A DNA stretch of 64,000 nt from assembly GCA_022605955.1 (NCBI GenBank), contig JAKCOZ010000001.1:79782520-79846519 (forward strand), given 5' to 3'. How positions within the stretch are numbered: the first letter of the stretch is position 1; every line of letters begins with the position of its first letter. The notes below the pieces were generated by a model. That model had not been told where the DNA came from, did not search any database, and was given only the letters and a program-made list of their open reading frames with translations. The position numbers and the translations under genes are program-made. Positions 59,601-64,000 of this stretch are shown one piece after another. The stretch is from Rallus limicola (taxonomy: Eukaryota > Chordata > Aves > Gruiformes > Rallidae).

Positions 59601-60735
59601 TGTTAAGGAATGTTAATAGGATATATGGAAATTATTCAAAGATAGGTCGTCTCCTGGTCTTGGGCTTCGGTAATACTGGCCAAGTCATATTTCAGTTTTG
59701 CACATCAGATAACCATTTTGGAGATTTTCTTAGTGATATTGAAATGGATTGTCCTCTTAAACTTCTAACATGGTGAACACTTGATGCCAGGAAGTTACAT
59801 CTTGTTCACTCAGCCCCTCTTCACGTGTGAATCAGTTTTTCATGGTACTTGCTTAAGATAGAAAGCAGCCTCCTTCCAAGCCCAGTGGCACACCTACAAT
59901 TAGCAAAAAGACAAGAGATGTAGGAGAGGAGGCACGTGCTTCGTACATGGTAGCACCAAATGGCATCCCACTGGGGAGAGTTCAGAGCCTGCCTGAGGAG
60001 GACCTCGTATTCTTTCGGAGCCTGCTTTCTCATATAAGCCTCCAGAAGTACAGTTAGCTGACAGTGTTACCTCTGTTTGTAAGAGAATGTCTTTGGAGTT
60101 GAGTGATTTGGTTTCTCATAGCTGAGAGCCATGAATACAGCAGAAAACTGTCATTGCTCATCACCTTCTAGCTCTTTGTGGGAGTTGGTACCCCTGAGGA
60201 GCCACCACTGGCCCTGCTGCCTGTCTAGTTTGCTCTCATGTGAAAATCGCTCCTTTGGCCAGCCCTGGCTTGCCTGTGGCACCCCCAGGGAGCCACCTCT
60301 GTACCTCCTCAGTGCAACAAAGCTCTTCACGGGAGCTTTGCTAGCTCCAGGCTCCAAGGACTCTGCTCTCTGCAAGTCACTGCTGGTGGTTTTTGCTTTA
60401 CTGAACAGAAGGGATAGAGGCAAAAAAAACACCGAATAAAACCATAAGAGGAGTAAGAGCAGCGACAAAGCAGAGAAGAAAGCCCATCCAAAACCACCTT
60501 CTATTTAGTGGGAGAAAAGAGGGGAAGCCTAAAGCTGCAGTACAAATACTGATTATTCCTGTCAAGGATTTGCTGCTGTTGCTAAGTTACTGGCCTCTTT
60601 GGAAAACCCTTGAAGTATGGGGTACATTAGGAGCTCATTAGGGTCCCGGGGACTTGCGCTAAATGTACGATATGTCTCCATGCTAAACGCGCTTCAGAAA
60701 TAACAACAGAAACTTCCTGCACAGAGTTTAGATGC

Positions 60736-60790
60736 TTTTCTTTTTTCTTTTTTTTTATTTCTCTGCCCCCACCTCCCCCACACCCCCCTT
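60736..60790. repeat. Long pyrimidine tract with C-runs
   Basis: A T-rich half (60736-60760) is followed by C5-ACCT-C5-ACA-C6 (60766-60788). The plus strand is nearly all pyrimidine over about 55 bp, so triplex or G-rich minus-strand structure is possible. The three long C-runs fall one short of a canonical quadruplex. Confidence 0.7.
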
Positions 60791-61299
60791 ACTCCTGCAT
60801 CGCTCCATTTGTTCTTTTATGACAGCCAAGCCGTGTGACAGGATGGGAGAGGTTACCTGTAATAGATGGAGATGAGCTCCACTTCATTTTGTAAAGTTTC
60901 TGTCTTTTCATGAAATTTCCTCTGCAGGGGAGCGCAGAGCAGGAGGAAGGATGACTGGAGATGCATCTCTGATCCGTTCAGAGTGTACGCTTAATGACAC
61001 CCCAGGGACTTTATGTCAAGTATATGGGGTGAGGAAGTCGGAAGTTTAGCGATCCGGGGGCGCAAGCTCTTCTCAGGTGTGTCAGGGAGGGCACTGAGGC
61101 CTGTTTAACTTTGAGTGTCGGAGCCACAGAGCAGCATCCACAGCCTGGAGCTGGCTGCCTAGGTGTGACAAAGGAACCCCAGCACGCCGACAGCTGGTGG
61201 GAGGACGGATGAGTTGTCCTTGGGGGGGATCTAGGCAGCGTGCCTGCATCCAGAGATATCACACATGATCTCTACAGGGAGTTAGTAACGTGTCTGGGC

Positions 61300-64000
61300 T
61301 TAACATAAAAATTTGTATCTCTGCTGTTTTACATAATATTTAATGAATGATATATTAGTAGCCCCAACAGGATTTTAGTTTTATTTAATGTAATTTATAA
61401 ATTAAACAGTCCACACTGGGCGGAGAAAATTAACCAGCAGGCTCACTAGGAACAAACTGCGGGTCTTAGGAACAGGCAGCAACTATATTTACATGGATCA
61501 TGTGCCGTTTAGCTAGCTAGACAGGAATTAAGTGGAGTAATACTCTTTCACATTGCAGTTCTCCATTTCCATAACTCATCAACCTGGCATCTACATTTGA
61601 ATTGGGAGCAAACCTCAGGCTGTTGGTTTTGGGAGCAGTGTGGAAGAAACAAATAAGTGAAGGAGCTTTGTCTGCCCGGGCCTGCACAGGTGCACAGAGG
61701 ATCAATCACCAGTTTTCCAAACTGATTTTGATGTTTCAGGGACAAGGGAAGCACTCAATGAAACGAAAGGGAAGCACTCAACGAAAACGAGAGCGTAGCT
61801 GTGATCTCAGCATCATCAAATCTTGTGGCTGAGATGCTGCAAATATTTCTGGTTGAGAAAGCAATAACTAGCAAAGTACACGAAGGGGAGGACGAGGCTG
61901 GAGCTGTGCTGTGCCTTACACGTGCAGGGCCGTGGGCTGTTGCCAGCTTTGTGAGAACTGAGAGGGAAGCCGGCACTGCTTGTGTGAACCCTGGGTTGCT
62001 AACCTTATAGCGTGGCCATTTCAGAGGAAACCTAGGCAAGATCTCTACAGTTAGATGGGAAACATGTTCCCCAGTTGTGTTTAATATTTTTTGCCCGTAG
62101 CCTTTTTTATTTTTATTTGTTGGCTCTGACCTGTAACTTGAAAGCTTGGCATACTAAGTGCTGCTAAGTGAACTCTTGCTTTGACCTGAATATTAAGTTT
62201 ATCCTGTGCTGAAAGGATGGAAGAGCGGCGAGTAGAGTAGACCAAAGTTAAAGAGAGCAGTCTCCTCGGAGGCTGTGAGTCAGAGTAAACCAATTACATG
62301 CAGTCACTCCTCAAGGAATGGCACCTCACAGTATCTTTAATGAGCGTGGGGACAGGGAGTGGGTTTCCATCGCTCCATAAAGGAGCAGACTGATGGCTTT
62401 TTGCAAGGGAATTCCCTCTGGCAAGCAGGAATTCGTGTCCCTCTGCAAAAGTCAAACAGCTGAGAATAAATATTCCCTCCAGCCCTGGCCCTGCATAAAC
62501 CTGAAAGTCCCATACAAGTTTTCCTGGGTGTTGCATGGAGGAAGTTAAGGAGCTCAAAGTCGTATTCACCCAGAGGAGCGCACAGAGGGATCTACTTGGC
62601 TTAGGAACAAGGATAGGAAGGTCTTAAACCTCACTCCTGTGTTAGAGTGTTGAAGGTGTTTATTCCCTGATGTATGTTCCACTCTCCTGAAAGAAAATGC
62701 CTTTTCTGTACAGGCCCTTTTTCTGTAGGGCCTTTGAAGTGGCAGGGGGCAGCCTTCACTGGTGTACCGATTAAAGCAAACACTTGGAGGAGCCTTTGTG
62801 CCTTACAGGTCTCAGCAGGAAAGAGCCGGGGATCAGGCTGCATGGCACAGCCGGCTTGTGTCCACGTTGCTTAGATGTCACGTTAGCTGTCTTTATGTGG
62901 TGTCGGTTTCAGAAGGTGCTAGTTGGAACCGTGAAAAACTCGGTGAGAGGGAGGTAACTGTGATGTGGTGTGGCCAGGCAGGGTTCAGGGCTTGATTTCA
63001 GTCCTTGTTTTGTTTAGCAATATGAGATGCCACTTTGGTCCAGTTTCTTCCCTGTACTAGAGAGCTACAGTGAGCTTCTCCTGCTTCTAGGCTAGGAAGG
63101 ATGGACAGCTCCCAGCCTTCCTGTTTTCACTCTGTATGGTTATTTAAAGATTTAGAAGCTCAGTGTGACCATTGTCATTAAGTGGAGCACACAAAAACCA
63201 CACTTAAACCACCTTTGTACTGAGCTTGCTCAATTGCCTGCAGAAGCCAAGAGTGCTTCCTCCCCATCTGCAGAGAAAGAAAGGTGGTATTTTTTCTGGA
63301 AGCCCCCTCTTTTCCTTGTTGTAGTTGCAAAGGAAACTTTCCAATCATGAGCTAAGCCAAATCAACATAGTATCTGCCTGAATCAGGTTCACCGAGGGAG
63401 AGCTGATACATCTCTAGTCATCTGTGCATGATCTTAAACCCTGAGACCATAATGACCCTTGATTTTCATGTCAGTGTTCTTTACTATTTCCCTGCTCTAT
63501 ATGCCAGCAAAAAGCATGCAGGGTCAAGGTTTACCTATGATTTCTGGCTGTAGTGGCTGGCAGCAGGCAAGTGGACATTGCGGAGGCTTTCTGACATGGG
63601 GGAGTTAAAATGCCTTTTAGTTTTCAAGCTGTGTTCATCAATACCTCATTGATAAATAGGATCCTGGGACCAGATCATTTAGCCATATACTGTTGAAAAT
63701 CTGCCTTTCCCGTGGGTCCTCAGCAATGCGGGCCCACAGCCTCTATAAGAAAATCTATTGCATGTCAAAAGGACAAGAGCTGCAGCAAATAACGGGAATA
63801 TAATGCTTATATAAATAACACGGGGAATTCGGTAGTAGTTGCGGTATTAATTATATGAATAACGAGGATATAATACTCAATGGCATCCTCAAAAATGCCC
63901 CTAAATCTGCTGTGCTGGAGGTTGCTTTAACCTGGGGCCCTTCACCGAGGTTTCAGTCTCATTTGCTATAGAGAACACAAGGCTCTGGCTCCCCTGCTTT
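61300..64000. other. Unique non-coding sequence to the window end
   Basis: About 2.7 kb with no recognised gene. It holds a 23-bp tandem duplication at 61746-61790 and a set of imperfect AATAACG/ATATAAT repeats at 63787-63877. The first 230 bp (61300-61530) is AT-rich with words such as ATATTTAATGAATGATATATTA and GCTAGCTAGA-like runs, and could be conserved non-coding DNA. Short open frames on both strands are unrecognised. Confidence 0.55.
61746..61790. repeat. Two-copy tandem duplication, 23-bp period
   Basis: GGGAAGCACTCAATGAAACG begins at 61746 and GGGAAGCACTCAACGAAAAC begins at 61769. The two copies differ at a few bases. The copy boundary is sharp, which suggests a local duplication rather than drift. 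Confidence 0.85.

Larger units (their letters stand above)
54353..61299. other. Unique non-coding sequence, largely AT-rich
   Basis: About 6.9 kb without a recognised gene. It contains the inverted repeat at 54561-54598, a near-duplicate 'ATTAAATTACTATT'/'ATAAATTACTATT' pair near 54797-54831, a homeodomain-word cluster at 56559-56615, and a long pyrimidine tract at about 60736-60790. Open frames (for example 55498-55875 on the minus strand, 125 codons) show no recognisable domains. Confidence 0.55.

Noticed and set aside
1..64000. Endogenous retrovirus LTRs, DNA transposon terminal repeats, CRISPR-like arrays
   Set aside because: Looked for by eye; no long terminal direct repeats, terminal inverted repeats with target-site duplications, or regularly spaced repeats were seen. 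A repeat-library search could still find decayed copies.

Overview
The window looks like a gene-poor stretch of bird nuclear DNA. The main evidence is five CR1 (chicken repeat 1) LINE copies in both orientations. Two of them still carry the typical avian CR1 3' end, with its CATAGAAT-type octamers and the conserved 'TTTGGGTTGGAAG' context. There is no sign of bacterial or viral organisation: no dense ORFs, no operons, and the longest open frames are about 160 codons with no recognisable domain. Crocodilian or turtle DNA also carries CR1 but fits less well. I cannot name the species or a host gene.

Layout. 1-667: unassigned. 668-1480: 5'-truncated CR1, + strand. 1481-5520: unique AT-rich sequence. 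5521-6225: CR1, - strand. 6226-8499: unique. 8500-8885: a CpG-dense block that meets CpG-island criteria by hand count and is strongly G-over-C skewed; this is the least ordinary non-repeat segment. 8886-15306: unique, with homopolymers, a G-run motif and a zero-length-exon splice motif near 12872. 15307-15748: CR1, - strand, with the best-preserved ORF2 tail. 15749-29799: unique, with a GC-rich patch at 27480-27960 and a G-quadruplex motif at 28409. 29800-31110: a very diverged CR1, - strand, covering part of the reverse transcriptase region, probably far older than the other copies. 31111-37309: unique. 37310-38066: CR1, + strand, with reverse transcriptase sequence joined directly to the 3' end by an internal deletion. 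38067-64000: unique, with a (TC)n/poly-C tract at 54285-54352, small inverted and tandem repeats, and AT-rich segments that look like candidate conserved non-coding elements.

Recognised CR1 sequence makes up about 4 kb, roughly 6% of the window. I could not support a single host coding exon, tRNA, rRNA or known ncRNA. The window is best read as intergenic DNA or the inside of a very long intron. No undescribed genetic system is demonstrated. The observations most worth testing are the CpG-dense block, the ancient CR1, the zero-length-exon motifs, and the repeat and non-B-DNA motifs listed in the findings.
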